Origin: Tetraselmis striata
Taxonomy: Eukaryota > Chlorophyta > Chlorodendrophyceae > Chlorodendrales > Chlorodendraceae
Reading direction: 5' to 3'
Assembly: GCA_006384855.1 (NCBI GenBank)
Contig: VCJN01003570.1
Location: 59,017-123,016, forward strand
Length of the DNA: 64,000 nt
Shown: piece after piece, positions 1-11,749 of the stretch
How the letters are laid out: each line of letters begins with the position of its first letter
How positions within the stretch are numbered: position 1 is the first letter of the stretch
Made by a program: the position numbers and the translations under genes
The notes under the pieces: model-generated
What the model saw: the letters and a program-made list of their open reading frames with translations, nothing else
Told to the model about the DNA's origin: nothing
Databases searched by the model: none

Positions 1-3000
1 CCCCTCTTCATCAGAGGAGTCAGCCTCGAAAATCGCCTGCCGCAGGAGATGTCAGACACAGCTGGTCAGCCCAGCCTCAGCTTCTGCGTACGCAGTGCGG
101 ACCCCAATCATAGTGCAGGACGGCTGCGCAAACCTTGAAGATGTCCATGGGTTTCCCCAACACTTCGGCCTCGGTGGCCGGAGGCGCGATGGTCGCTGCC
201 ACAGGTGTAGCAGCGGAGCCCTCTTCTGCTACCGGTGTGCTCCTACTGCCATCCGACTGTCCCAGGCCGAGGCTGCTCAGAAACGCGTCTGCCATCGCCG
301 CCGCGTCTGTCCTCGACGCCACACCCGCAAAGTCCTCATCCGGTTCTGCGCGGTGACTTGGCGACTTGGTACCTGCGGGCGCCTGATCCCGCCCACCTGC
401 GCGAGGCAGAACCAGGGGGCTGAGGGTCCGCATGCAGCAAGCCGGATTGCCTCTGTCGAGGAACCACTTGAGGTCCCGTGCGCACCAGCCACATCTGTCT
501 GAGCAGCATGTGCGTCCGCGTCCGCGGCGGCCGTCTCCGGAAGAGTCAGGTGATCGGTCATGAATCGGCTCCCTGCATTCTCCGAAGGCCGTTGCTTGCC
601 CTGGTGATGGCACAGCAGAGAAAGAGCGTGAGAGGCGGCGCTGCCTCGCGCACTCCTCTCTTCTGACCGCCCTACCGCAACCATGGAGCGCGCATCTATC
701 ATGTTGACAGCCGCGCATAGGGGATGGTCGTGCTTTTGGGGAGGGTGTGACGCGCCCCATCCTACAGGCAAGTGGCACCTTGTGCGGGTCTTGAACCCCA
801 AAGCGCTTGCACAGCAGCGGCTCCGGCCACCAGTCTTCCGTGATGCGGACCCCTGCGCGCTGGTTGGGATCGGCTGCCTCGCCCGTACCGCTGCCACTGG
901 CGCTCTGTACCGCTTTTGCGAGGGCGGACGCCTGGATGATGCCACCGCTCAAGAGGGGCCCTTCCTGCGCGGGGGCGGGCAGATCAAACAAGCATACCAC
1001 CTCAACCCCGAGTGGGGGGGGGCTCCATTCCAGGGGTCGCACAACGGTATCAGGCGGACTATTTGCGGAGGCTGGCGGTTGCAGACAACAGCACAGGTAC
1101 ACGAGCAATGCAGCGCAGGTATGGTATCATCACAGGTGTATGGTACGCCCTGCTGTTCCAATAGCTATCAAGGCGAAGGTGGGTACATTCCTCGCTGCTG
1201 GAGGAGGGGTTGTGGGGTTCGGGCAGATGGTACCTCGACAGCTCCGCCACTCGAAAATCGCCTGGAAAATGAGGAAGCAAGGCCGGCAGGCAGCCCAGTT
1301 TGTCCAGTCCCCGGGCCAGACCCCTGCCGCAAGCGCACGAGACGGGCGGTGCAGCGAGCCAGGTTAGCCTCTGCACGCTCCGTCGCAAAGTGCGGATGCT
1401 TGGGGTCTGCTGGTGGATGCTAGCAAAAGTCACCTGGGCGGCGCCCTGTGAGGAGGCCGTGAACTTGCTGCCCAGTGCCTCCCGCAACACGGCGCGGTCC
1501 CCCGGCGCAACGCCAGAGCGCACCGCCGCCGCCCTCGAGGCGGGCGCAGCAGGCGCCGCGCTGGGTGTGGGTGCGGCCGGCCTGGCTGGGAGCACCTCTT
1601 CCCCCAGTATCTTGCTCCTATCTGATGGTCGCACTGCTGGCCGGCCAGAGGCGCTGGGAGCTGGCGCAGCAGCTCCCGCAGGAGCGCATGGCGAGGCGGC
1701 TCTTCGGCTCTCCACTTGCCACTGGTAGTACGCGGCCCCCGCACCGCCAAACAGAAAAACAAACTGGGGATTTGCAGCCTGCGGACAAATAGTGGATTGT
1801 GAACCCATGATGGTCGTGGCGGCAGTAGGGAGGGAGGAAAAGGGGCAGTCCCCCTCCAGGTGGGCTCATCCAACATAAGCCCACATGAGCCCTGCAGTAC
1901 CTGTCGCTCCTTGGCCATATCCTCAAACATCTTCCCGTTGCGGGCGACAAAGGACGCCAACGTCTCTGCTGCTCGCTTGATCTCTGGGTCCGCAGGGGGC
2001 GGCGGCGGGGGCGCTGACGCCTGCGCGAGAGTCGCCACGATGTGTCAGGTCGGTGATGATGCGGTGCCTCTGGGAGCACGCCCCACTGCGATGGGCAGGG
2101 TGGGAGTGACCTTTGGGCCTCTGGGGGCCGGGGCGGGCATTGTCTTGAAGAGCGGCCCGGCGAATTTGTGAAACGGCGCAAACATCTGGTGGAATACCAG
2201 CAGGCGGCTCAGCGCCGCAGTCTAAGATGAGCAGCGAAGAATGCCCAGTGGTACTGTAAAAGCAGCGACATACCGCTATTTTATCGGCATCAACGGGGCG
2301 CGTGTCCCCCAGTTATGTGTGAATAAACATACTATTCACGAGTGCAATGACAAGGCGTTCCGTCCCCAGCCAGTCGAGTTGCCCCCATGTCTGGGCGTAC
2401 CCTGGGGACTGTCGGGGGCCGGAAATAAGTGCTTTGGGAAGCGGCCCCGGAGTCCATGATGAACCCGCGGATGAGGGAGCTGAGAGCCTTCGCGGCATGT
2501 GCTGCCGTGCCGATCTGCTTCAGGGGGTCCTGCCCCTCCAGCCGCGCCGCCGAGTCTCTGCCCAGAGAGCCAAAGAGGAACAGACCCCTCAGTCGGGTAC
2601 CTGTAGGGTGCCTCGGAGTAAGCCCCTGGGGATGGGGGAGGGGAGGGAAGGGGGGGAGAGGGGGGGGAGCCCCCCCCCCCCCCCCCCCCCGGCCACCCCC
2701 CAGCAATGGCTCGCTACGCCGCTGCCAGGAAGGGGTGGGCAAAGCACATTGCTCCATTGCACCCACCGCATCAGGCCAAAGCCTGGCTCATCCTCCTCGC
2801 TGAATATCTCCTGCAGTGCCGCGAAATTGGATAAGCACAGCTTGCATAGGCCACATGCCGGTACAAGACTGGGGTGCCTGTTCCAGAGCGGTGCGGCTCC
2901 CACCTGATACGCGTCCGCTTTGCTGTCGAGCTCGGTCACGTAGTCCTCCTCCTCGCCGTACGTGTCAAACTCTTCAAGCACCCTGAGTAGCACCGCAGAG

Positions 3001-4469
3001 TAAGGCCATCTGTCTGTGCCACATATGCCGGCCAGCCACCTGCCAGCGGCCTCATGTGTGTGTGTGTGTGTGTGTTTGTGGGGGGGGGGGGGGGGGGGGA
3101 GGGGGGGGGGGGGGGGGGGGGAGGGGGTGCGTGTGTCACCAGGGCGCGCACCCGGTCCCAAACGCCACGCCTCGTCTGCGCTTGGTGGAGGGCAGCCCGG
3201 ACCCTGAGTCACCCCCACCCCCTTTGCGTTTCAGCGCCCTGAAGTCCTCCGCGTCCTTGTACGGGTCGAATCCAAGGCCATACAGATCCACCTGCATCCG
3301 CCGCATCCACAGTGAGTTCCGCGCACCTAGTATGCAATATCTCGTGGGATGCGGCGGGCTGTTTGCTCTGACAAGCAGCTTGCCCCGCCACTCACCTTTG
3401 GTTTCAGCTGGAAGATTGGGGTGTTTTCCAGCCCAATGACAGGAGCTGCGCCCCATCGGCTGCCAGCCTCCATTGGCTTATTCCCACTGGCAACGCCAAC
3501 TCCCCGGCCCTGCCGCCAGCCCATGCGCTGCAGCATCTTCACGCCCCACGAGTCGGAGACCTGCTCAACCAGCTCCTGGATGGGCGCGCCTGCGGAGCCG
3601 GGTACCCCGTGTCAGGCGCGCCCGCAGTGCACTAGCCGCGGTCATAGCCCTTCGCCCGGCTGCGTGCCCTGCCCGCACCCACTCGCTACCCGCCCTGCTC
3701 GGCGATCGCGGAGCGGGACTCACCCGGAATGACCTGCGGCCGGCCGCTGATATCCTCTGCCAATGCTTGTCGAGCAGCATTGGCGCTGGTGAGCCCGAAT
3801 GTATCATATGCCTGCTGCGTTGTGACCTGCAGTGAGTCGCAGCCAAAGCATCGCTCAGGGCCCCATATCACATGGCTGCCCCGTCGACACCCATCCGCAC
3901 CGTGCTGTGCTGTGCTCACTGACAACTAGCAAGCCAAAGCGCTACACTGGACCTGCAGAACGCCCTGCTCCGCCCGCTCATCTTCGTCCAGAAAGTCGTT
4001 AACGCTCTGCGTGGTGCTCTTGTGGCGCTCGCTGCGGGAGGAGCGGAACGTCGCCGGCGTGAAGCCCTCCTGTGCGGGGGAGGTGAAGCGGCGAAGGTGA
4101 AGGGGACATGAGCTCTCCCGCACAAAAGGTGCACCTCCCGCTGTGCGCTTGAGTGTGAGTGGCCGAGACCGCTCTCGTTGGTCATAGAGGGCGGGCTGCT
4201 GTCGCGCAGGTGGGGAGGGAGGCGCAGCAGGGTCGCACTTTGCTCCCGACGGTGTTGTAGTATCCGGCGCTGAAGCCGCCAGTGAAGGCGCCGTGAAATC
4301 GGCGGCGCCCCTGCTCATCCGTCGCCTCCTGCTGCCACACGGGCGCGGTCCGAGTCGCGGCGGGGTCTGCCACCGCCTTGCGGTACTGCCCTGCCGCTGT
4401 CGTCTCCTCATCCTGCAGCGCGGTGCCCACGAAGACGTAGTCCTCGCCGTCGCTGCTGTCACTCACCAT
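1..4469 (-). CDS. GPATCH1/TOUGH (TGH)-type G-patch protein, 3' end off window
   Basis: The family associates with the late spliceosome (human GPATCH1) and with microRNA processing (Arabidopsis TOUGH), so a nuclear RNA-processing role is expected. The start ATG at 4469 opens [18 protein letters not shown]. Exons I can place: 4469-4239 (contains [21 protein letters not shown]), 4069-3953 ([12 protein letters not shown]), 3826-3724, 3589-3396 (G-patch, [17 protein letters not shown]), 3291-3152 ([11 protein letters not shown]), 2982-2904, 2810-2767, 2557-2401, 2185-2111 ([12 protein letters not shown]), 2020-1901 and 1778-1434 (SURP/SWAP halves, [12 protein letters not shown] then [10 protein letters not shown]), 964-779 ([16 protein letters not shown]), an exon ending at 134 (GKPMDIFK) and 36-1 ([12 protein letters not shown]). 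Phases fit through 1434 with GT-AG borders. The 3' border of the intron ending near 372-405 is unresolved. The conserved acidic/KQ-RY segment expected between the SURP region and LLCKRF was not found. Family assignment is strong; exact exon borders are my reading. Confidence 0.93.
3054..3124. repeat. (TG)n plus long poly(G) tract inside a GPATCH1 intron
   Basis: About ten TG units are followed by two G runs interrupted by single A residues. On the coding (minus) strand this is a poly(C) stretch between the exon ending at 3152 and the acceptor at 2983, so it may act as a pyrimidine tract. Confidence 0.9.
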
Positions 4470-4753
4470 AGCCCCCTCTCCTCTCCTGGCCTCTCCTGTT
4501 CGCCTTCTGGGAGTCAATTTCCCGCCCGCTCCGGCCCGCCGCTCTCGGCGGCTCCTGGTAGATATGCGACGCAACGATGCAAGTGTCCTGGGCGCTCGTG
4601 TGCCCTGATGCTGATGGGTGGCGCGACTCTGAACCAAACAGCGCACGTTGGCGACCGGGGCTCTGTGGATACCCGCCAGCTGATTAGGTTAGCGACTGAT
4701 AATCGCGTCCAGCGGCAGCCAAGCCGCAGATAACATTAGCACATGAGCACAAG
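4470..4753. other. 5' flank of the GPATCH1 homologue
   Basis: No gene is visible here. It holds the presumed promoter and 5' UTR of the minus-strand G-patch gene. I see no convincing TATA box. The right end carries the left copy of the SINE target duplication (about 4736-4754). Confidence 0.5.
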
Positions 4754-4999
4754 GTACATCCCTTGTCCGCTCGGTAGAGCGGTCGTCTCGTGTGCGAGAA
4801 GTACCGGGTTCGATTCCTGGCCGATGTATTTCGGCAATATCGGCCCGGCGTGTCCCGGGTTTACTCGGTTGATGCATTAGCCCTTCGGGGTTCGAATGAG
4901 GCAATGGTCTATGGGCTATGCCAGACCTACGACTGCAGTTGGCGCACGAGGTCAAGTGCTGGGGCGGCTTCGGCCGATGTCCCGGGGCGAACTTTTATT
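4754..4999 (+). mobile_element. tRNA-derived SINE, copy 1
   Basis: The head resembles a tRNA, with an A-box-like segment (CGCTCGGTAGAGCGG) and a B-box (GGGTTCGATTCC). A ~190-bp body follows and ends GTCCCGGGGCGAA. A second copy with the same layout lies at 26443-26700. The 3' terminal bases match the 3' end of the LINE ending at 7004, as in SINEs that borrow a LINE tail. Flanks TTAGCACATGAGCAC and TTAGCACACGAGCAC look like a slightly diverged target duplication. No open reading frame belongs to it. Confidence 0.75.
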
Positions 5000-5012
5000 A
5001 GCACACGAGCAC

Positions 5013-7004
5013 GATAAGCGGCAAGTCTACCCACGTGAGCGGGTTTTATTGACTTTAGGAAGGCATATAACACCGTACCTCAGGAGCTTTTATTCCTAGA
5101 ACTGCAAGCCATTGGAGTTACGGGTCATATGCTTACCTTCATTAAAACTTTTTACAGGGATAGTATGGTACGGGTCAAGACAGGGTGGCCCCGGGAACAC
5201 TATCAGACCCCATACCCATAGAGCGTGGCCTCCGACAGGGATGCCCCGCTTCCCCCATCCTGTTTAACATATTTATTATCGGTATATTCGATGGGGTAGA
5301 GCATCCAGGGTGTGATGTACCAGGGTGCACCGACACGTTAGCGGCAAGGCAACCACTAAGGATGCCAGGTCAGTTATACGCGGACGACGCTGTTGGTATC
5401 ACATGCTCGTTCGATAACCTGCATGCCATGTTCGCCCACTTCTCGCAGTGGGAGGAGGACAATTTTATGGGGTTTGGGGTACTTAAGTGTGGGGTTATGG
5501 CATTAGGCCGATATTCCGACGAGACCGCGTTGTGCGAGCAAGCTGCCCGATGGCAGCTTGGGGGGGAACGGGTACCGGTTGTAAATGAATATGGGTACTT
5601 GGGTACGGTCATAAAGTCGGATTTAGGTATGCAACACATAGTAGACGACCGGGTTAAGAAGGGTAAACGCGCCATTGAGGCGCTCGATTCGGTATTAGTC
5701 GGTGGACGGGGCATAATTCCTATTAATGTGCGTGTGTCGGTCTTTAAAACCTGTGTACTGCCGGTTTTAACATATGGGTGTGAAGTATGGGGCATGAATA
5801 GAAGTAGCGGCGCAAATAAATTACAAACCGTACTCAATCAGTGCTTGCGGGCCTCATTGGGGTGGGTAAAAGCTCCCCTGGGGTGGCCACTGCACCGATG
5901 ATGCGGGAATTGGATATTGCGCCCATAGAGGCTACGGCCGCTGCGCCACGGGCTCGGGCGTTCCTTAAAGCATCCGACTTGAATACATGTATAACCCATT
6001 TAGTATATAAGCCAAGTCGGGCGCGCCCTAACACGTGGACATCAGGGACTGTGCGGTGGTTAGATCGACTAGATAGGGCGAACGTAGGGCTAGCTGAGGG
6101 GGCGCACCTTCCACTTGAGTGGAGGTCACTAGCCGCGCGCGATGCCGCTAAACTAGTAAAGGCATGGGTGTGGGCGCGTTACGAATCGTCAGCATCGCTA
6201 GCACGCAATAAAACCGGGGGTATATATGTCCAGGCGTCTTATGCGTCAAACCCGTTGCCACAGTACGGTGTGGGTGTCCCCGCGGGGGTTGTGGCCGGCT
6301 TGCACATTATGATACAATTACGCACCCGAGTATTTCCCACTGCCCGCCGTTTGGCCCGGTTTCATGCCATGCATGAGCGGTTCCTAGAACACTGCCCTGC
6401 ATGTGGCGGAGGTGAATCTGAGACTATCGAACATATGTTGGTGGAGTGCCCGCGGTGGGGGTATCGCCGTCATACTTTTGGGTTGTTAGTTCCGGAGTTC
6501 AGGGATTTTATTAGTAGTCATGTTATTGCGTCAACACCTGAGGACTTGACTGCATGTATTTTGGGCGGGGTCCCCCCCTCCCTTCACGGCGCCGTGGATT
6601 TTACTGGGAATGGGAAAATTTTCCGGCTATGGCGTCGGGCCCTCCCTCACATTGCCTTTTTTGTTGCACATGTATCGCACTCCCGAAGTGCTTTGCTCCG
6701 CGGGTTGGGACGCCCCAACTCGCATTACTCGAATGGGCCGAGGCCCAAACGGGTAGGCCGGACCGTTCGTGGTCAGTGCCAGGTATTTTGATGGCAGTGT
6801 TTTAGACGGTGATCCAACAGTGTTGGAAATTCCGTCACTGGCCTTCAATTAGTCTTGCAGAATGCTTCGGCAATTTGCTTCATGACTATAACGGAGCGTC
6901 GCCTACCCAGGGCTTTCCGTGACTGGATTGCTGCCTAAACGGCCGTCGTAGAGACGCTGCAAAGGTTTCACTGGTACCAGTCCTGTCCCGGGGCGAAAAA
7001 AAAA
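5013..7004 (+). mobile_element. 5'-truncated non-LTR retrotransposon (LINE)
   Basis: The element begins inside the reverse transcriptase at motif A and ends with a short A tract (6996-7004). CACGAGCAC precedes it (5004-5012) and follows it (7005-7013), consistent with a target duplication. That duplication lies inside the right flank of the SINE, so the LINE landed after the SINE. A reverse-oriented fragment of the same 3' end lies at 38868-39115. Loss of the 5' end is typical of LINE insertion. Confidence 0.85.
5041..6791 (+). pseudogene. LINE reverse transcriptase with C-terminal CCHC-like knuckle (frameshifted)
   Basis: The protein would copy element RNA at nicked target DNA. Visible are motif A (FIDFRKAYNTVPQE, ~5044), RQGCPASPILFNIFI (~5231), the catalytic YADDAVGI (~5377), GYLGTVI and LTYGCEVW. 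A change of frame near 5860 leads into a second segment with a zinc-knuckle pattern, CPACGGGESETIEHMLVECP (~6391-6450), common in LINE C-termini. The N-terminal part, including any endonuclease, is missing. An in-frame stop near 5220 and the frameshift near 5860 make it non-functional. Confidence 0.88.
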
Positions 7005-7013
7005 CACGAGCAC

Positions 7014-7511
7014 AAGGGGCATGAGGAATGATTGCCTCTACCTGTAATGATTGCCCATGATCCCCACGAGTAGCGCTACCTTGCATTTATATCCTTAACC
7101 ACTAGGAAAGGGTGGCCAAGAGCTCCTTAATTACTTAAAATAATATGTTGAAGAGCAGTATAGCAGTAGGTCGGCACTCTGCGCACCGCGCGCGCGACCA
7201 TTGATGATAATATGTTGCGAATGCCCCCCCCCCCCCCCCCCTCACCCTGGTCTGTACAAATGTAACATGTTGGCGCTAAATAGTGGCACGGGATTCCCAC
7301 GGGGTTCTGTTTAGAGCTGTGTTCTTGGGGTTTCCGTATCCCTCTCCGCACCTAGGGTATGCCGGGGTCGACACTAGTACTAAGAAACCGATGTACGGCA
7401 CTTTGAGTGCCGCCCACGGCGAGAACAGCGGTCACCCCCGTACCCATCAAATCTTAGAAAACCATCACCGTCCGCTAGACTGGACCACTGTCGTAGCTTT
7501 TTGTTGACCTC
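7014..7511. other. Gene-free spacer with a poly(C) run
   Basis: I see no supportable gene, only a poly(C) tract at about 7224-7242 and AT-richer sequence around it. Confidence 0.5.
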
Positions 7512-7871
7512 ATGCATGCACAAACTGACTCGCAGTTTCGGCGGAGAGTGCGTTGTGCTCGTGCCCCCCTCGGAGATAGTACTAACCCTTCAACCCTCCG
7601 GTCACGTTGCTGCTACATGACAAGCTCAAGCCGAGGCTCTTCTTCTCCACGCGGCTCTCTCCCCGACGACCCCTGTGCGATGTATGGCAGCGGCTCGCCT
7701 ATCGCCCCCAAGATGGTCGACGCCGGCAAGGCGGCGGCTGTCGAGGGCGTCGGAACGGAGGCTATTGAGCAAGACCCAACCGAGGCGGCGCGTCGTAAAA
7801 CGGAAGATGGAAAATTGAAGCAACTCATCGTGGAGTAGCTCTCCCGGTTCTTCACCACTCAAGAGACTCTT

Positions 7872-8694
7872 ATGCCGCCGGCAGCCGCCGGTGAAGAGGA
7901 CGCCAATATTCCGGGCGGGAATGAGTCCCGCGCCGGTGGTCAGGACCAAAACGTCCACGCGCCCTTCGCCCCTTCGAGCGAACCACACTACCTTAATTGG
8001 AAAACCGCCCTCGCTATGGCTCTGCCCGGTTTCGAGAACGGGATGCCTCCCGATAGTCTGCGACGCCCTGGGCTCTTTCCCATCGCCCTCGGCCGTGTGC
8101 TCGAGTACCTGCTTGGTAACCATTGCCTCATAGCAACAGATGAATGCTACCACGCTACGGGGCTTTCATCGCATGCTCAACCGTCGAACTCCGTAATTTG
8201 CTGGCGGTGGCATGCGTCACCGAGGGAGTTACTCCGGCCATCAGGCAACGGCTCGAGGCCATCGTCTACAGCATGGAGGCCGTCGACGACGGCCATCGGT
8301 TCCGTTTGGCGTACCTCCGCAAGCACTAGGATACGCAGATGCACCACGGCGACACCTTCGCGCTCGACGTTGTACGGGAGCGTTACCTCCGTCCCGGTAT
8401 CGAGAACTTGAGTCGCCCGAGTTCTCCGAGCTACTGGAGCTCTACAAGGACCGCGTCTACGGCGCCAACATCACGAGCGCCGCGAAAACCACCGCCCGCC
8501 AGCGCTTCGGCGGCGCCCTCAGGCGCAACGACCGCGACCGAGACGGGGGCGGCGGCTGCTACGAAGACTTCAAGACTACGCGGCCATGGCGCGAGGCGGT
8601 GGCGCCACGAGCCGCCTTTGCAAAGGACGCTAACAAGGACTATGGCAAAAGCAAGGCGAAAGTTGAGCCCCTTTCGGTCGACAAAGCCCAATGA
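7872..8694 (+). pseudogene. Gag-like protein of the decayed YR element
   Basis: Read across two frames, the segment has RRPGLFPIALGRVLEYL, FRLAYLRKH and YKDRVYGANITSAAKTTA. These match APGLFPLSTDLTNEYL, FRLAFLRRL and YERRVFEATVASSAKATA of the copy at 39.6-40.3 kb. The C-terminus is Arg/Gly/Asp-rich, as in the other copy. The function is unproven. Gag-like is inferred from position ahead of the recombinase and from the basic tail. Confidence 0.55.
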
Positions 8695-9071
8695 TGGAGT
8701 GCTCCTCCATGCCGACCCCAAGCTGTTGCGTTTCGTGGAGGACACGCCTCCGGGCGCGCCTTCCAAGTAACGGGGCCCTGGAGTCACCGGCATGAGCGGG
8801 ACACTCTCACCGTTGACACTCCTACGCGAGCCGTCATATGCACCTTATCCCCTCGCCGGGGTCAACTCCTCCGGCGCTACCATTTCCTTTAACGTCTACA
8901 TCACGAGTCTACACCGAGCGACTCCCCGTTTCTGGCGCGGGCACAACCTGCCGCGCTAACCGCCCTCTTCGCCCACCGTCAGCGCAGCGCGGCCTCTCTC
9001 TGGCCTCTCATGCAGCCAGGCGAGCCAAGTAGTCACGCGACGCTCGCTACGAGGTCAGCGGCTACAGTACC

Positions 9072-10046
9072 ATGCCGTCCTGGCATCAGCTTCGTGCCGC
9101 CCCTGGCCATGTCAACACCACCCAACGAGCGCCGCCCTCAGTCCCAGCCGCAGCGTATGGCTCTATCCGGCGTGCCCGCCGCACCACGAACACACCTACC
9201 TACTTCATCGCCGACGCCGAAGCAAGGACTCCCTCGAGCGAACTCATGCGAGGTAGCATCGAGACTCTCTACGGCACATGCGGCTGGGGCGCCAAGTTGC
9301 TCGATCTGCTGACTGCCTCGCTCACGGCCAGCACATAATCCAACTACGAAGGCAAGGTTCGTCTCTTAGCCGAGTTTTGCATCGACGAGGAAGGCATCAC
9401 CCCCCTGGACTGCACCGAGTCTACATCCGTCCGCTACCTCACCTGGATTGCGGAGCGCGGCACCATAGGTGCCGGCTCTCTCTCCAGCCCTACCTCTTAG
9501 CCATCAACATCTTCCTACGTCCCACCGGTCGGGATGATGCCCCGGCCGCCACCAGCCCAGCCATTGGCGACATGAAGCAAGCTGCGAGCACTGCAAATCC
9601 GTCAGCTCAAGACTAGCGAGGAGCTGCGGCGCGCCCCCCTTCCCTTTGACGTCATCACAGACATCCTTGACGACCTTGCTACCCTTCCTATGGCCACCCC
9701 CGGCTACGGCACCATCCTCCGCGCTGGCGCCGCGGTATATATGCTCAACATTTATGTTTTACTCCCGTGGCGCGAGTCTAGCGTCTCCTGCCGACTCCAC
9801 GACATGGCTGTGGACACCCACAACATCACCCTTTTCGTCAACCGCGAGAAGGGGGGGCATAGCAAGCGTCGATACGGCTTCAAGCCCATGCTGCAAATCC
9901 ATGCCACCGCCGTGCCCGCGTGGACAACCCTTCTCCGCCGCTTCATCGCTTACCGCGACGCAACGTCCCGGGCAGCCCCCTCCGCTAAACAACCGGATCG
10001 ATTCCGGGCGCTCCCTAGCGACATGGCTACTCCGCCCCTCACATAG
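9072..10046 (+). pseudogene. Tyrosine recombinase relic
   Basis: The core-binding region reads LLAEFCIDEEGITPLDCTES, then VRYLTWIAERGTIGAGSL, with QPYLLAINIFL in the next frame. The other copy has FAEFCHDSENISPLEATTAT, VRYVAWIGERGHIGAKSL and QPYMSAINTFF. A later segment (about 9.66-10.0 kb) has VNREKGGHSKRRYGFKP, corresponding to VFREKGRAGRRGRDDLR. There is a stop near 9338, a one-base shift near 9485, and the HxxR...Y end is not recognisable, so it should be inactive. Confidence 0.7.
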
Positions 10047-10150
10047 AACGCCTCCACCCTCGGCGACTTGTTCACGCGGGCCGTCGCACGCACCAATCGA
10101 CCAGAAAAACCGAAAGGGAAACATAAAACCACCGCCCATGGGTAGGCCAT

Positions 10151-10870
10151 CAACAACGGCGAGTGCGCTTGTAGACGATGACCCAGGTCATAGCAACACA
10201 GGGTGACGAGCGACGCGATGCGGGCGCAAGAGCACCATCACGTGCCGCGCGCACCGCCGCGGACGACCCCGCCAAGAACGTTGTGTGCATGCGCCATGTT
10301 GATGAGCAAGGAGAAACGGCGGCGCCACGCAGACAAGAGATGGCCGATTTTTTGGCCAATGTGCATGTGGGTAGCTTTTGCGACCAAGAAGGCCTCAGCT
10401 TGCGGGGCCAGCGAGCCGAACTTGGAGAAGGCGAAAGGAACAAAGCGAAGCATGCCGGCGGCGTTTCGGACACTCTCATCATGCTTTTGGATTTTGTGGC
10501 GCTCTGCACATAAGTATTAGCCTTTGTATTATTAAGGCTAATACTTACCGTACAAACGCAAACCGCCTGCGGATATTTAACCCTTTTGACCCCCGTGAAA
10601 ATGAAAACTATTCTAATGTAGAAATTATGAAGAATATAACACGCACACATCAAGAATACTCCGACACGAATGTGTTGTCCGTATGAGGCCAACGAGATGG
10701 CCGAAACAGAGGCGGGAATTTATGTTTTGTCCTTTTCCATGTGGTAACCGTCAAGCGTCCGTCAAGGATCCGTCATCTATTCGTGTTGCCTAATTCCGGT
10801 GGTGACCACCTGCATAATCGCTGAAATTAAAGGAAGTGTGTTTCTGCTATTGCTTTCACAAGCAACACAT
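10151..10870. other. No supportable gene
   Basis: Only short open frames without recognisable motifs. The sequence becomes AT-richer toward 10.8 kb. Confidence 0.45.
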
Positions 10871-10872
10871 GC

Positions 10873-11745
10873 TTAAGGCTTGCGCCCATCGCCCCGCGCC
10901 TATCTTCGCAGTTGTGGATGGTGCTGGGAAGGCCACCCAAGATCCCTTGCCGCCTGCGGGCGGCCCTTCATATAATAATGCCACTTTTAAAGGTACCGAA
11001 ACCCCCCGGCCGAATATCGTCAGGATGCATCTCAATGATATAGCATCGCCTCTGAAATGATCCACTTCCTGCTCATTTAAGGCTTAAGCTCTCTACTCTC
11101 GCGCGTCTTGCGGTCGCATACGATACTGAGCAGGCCGCACCCCGCTCCCGTTGGGGTTGCCGGCAGCCCAACACCTGTGGAAGCCAGTGCTACAGGTACC
11201 GAAATGACCCATGCCACACCAGGTCGATATGAATCTCACCGAAGATTGCAGTGACTCTGTAATGATCCAACTCCGGCTAAAGGTTGTAGCCCTCTACCCG
11301 CGCTGGTCTCGCAGTTGCATAAGATATTGAGGAGCCCGCCCAAGGTCTCCCGCCGCCTGTTGGCGGCCCTTCAGCGAATGATGCCACTGCTACATGTACC
11401 GAAAACCCCTTGCCGAATATGGGCAGGATGCATCTCAATAATATTGCATCGCCTATGAAATGACCCAACAGCTGCGGAAGCCATCGATACAAGTACCTAA
11501 AACCCCCTGCCAAACCGGGTGGGTATGAATCCAAAAAGGCACTGGCTCTGAAACGATCCAACTTCGGCTCAAGGCTTGAGCCCTCTACCCTCGCTTGTCT
11601 CGCAGTTGCAGTAGAAGATGCGCTGAGGAGGTCGCACCTGCTCCGGTTGGGGATACCCCCGGGCCATCGGCTATTGAAGCCAGTGCTATAGGCACCGGAA
11701 ACGCCCCTGCCTAACCGGATGAACATTATAAATCGCGGACGCTTT
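10873..11745 (+). repeat. Four diverged tandem units of ~200-290 bp
   Basis: Units begin near 10873, 11080, 11279 and 11571. Each starts with a variant of AAGGCTTGAGCCCTCTACCC, then TCTCGCAGTTGCA and a block with GCATCTCAA or GAATC. Spacing is uneven and identity is moderate, so the array is old. No protein is implied. Confidence 0.65.
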
Positions 11746-11749
11746 GAAA

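Larger units (their letters stand above)
7512..10150 (+). mobile_element. Decayed YR element related to the one at 39-42 kb
   Basis: Both segments of the 39137-42330 element have recognisable counterparts here in the same order and orientation: a gag-like segment (~7.9-8.7 kb), then a recombinase segment (~9.1-10.05 kb). Stops and frameshifts are common. I could not find matching terminal repeats, so the boundaries are approximate. It is an older copy or a sister family. Confidence 0.7.

Noticed and set aside
77-1108. 343-residue minus-strand frame as a gene of its own
   Set aside because: It runs through two exons and the introns between them of the GPATCH1 homologue; family matches are only in the exon parts.
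2589-3240. Pro-rich or Gly-rich proteins over the poly(G/C) and TG tracts
   Set aside because: Low-complexity translation of an intron; no support outside the homopolymers.
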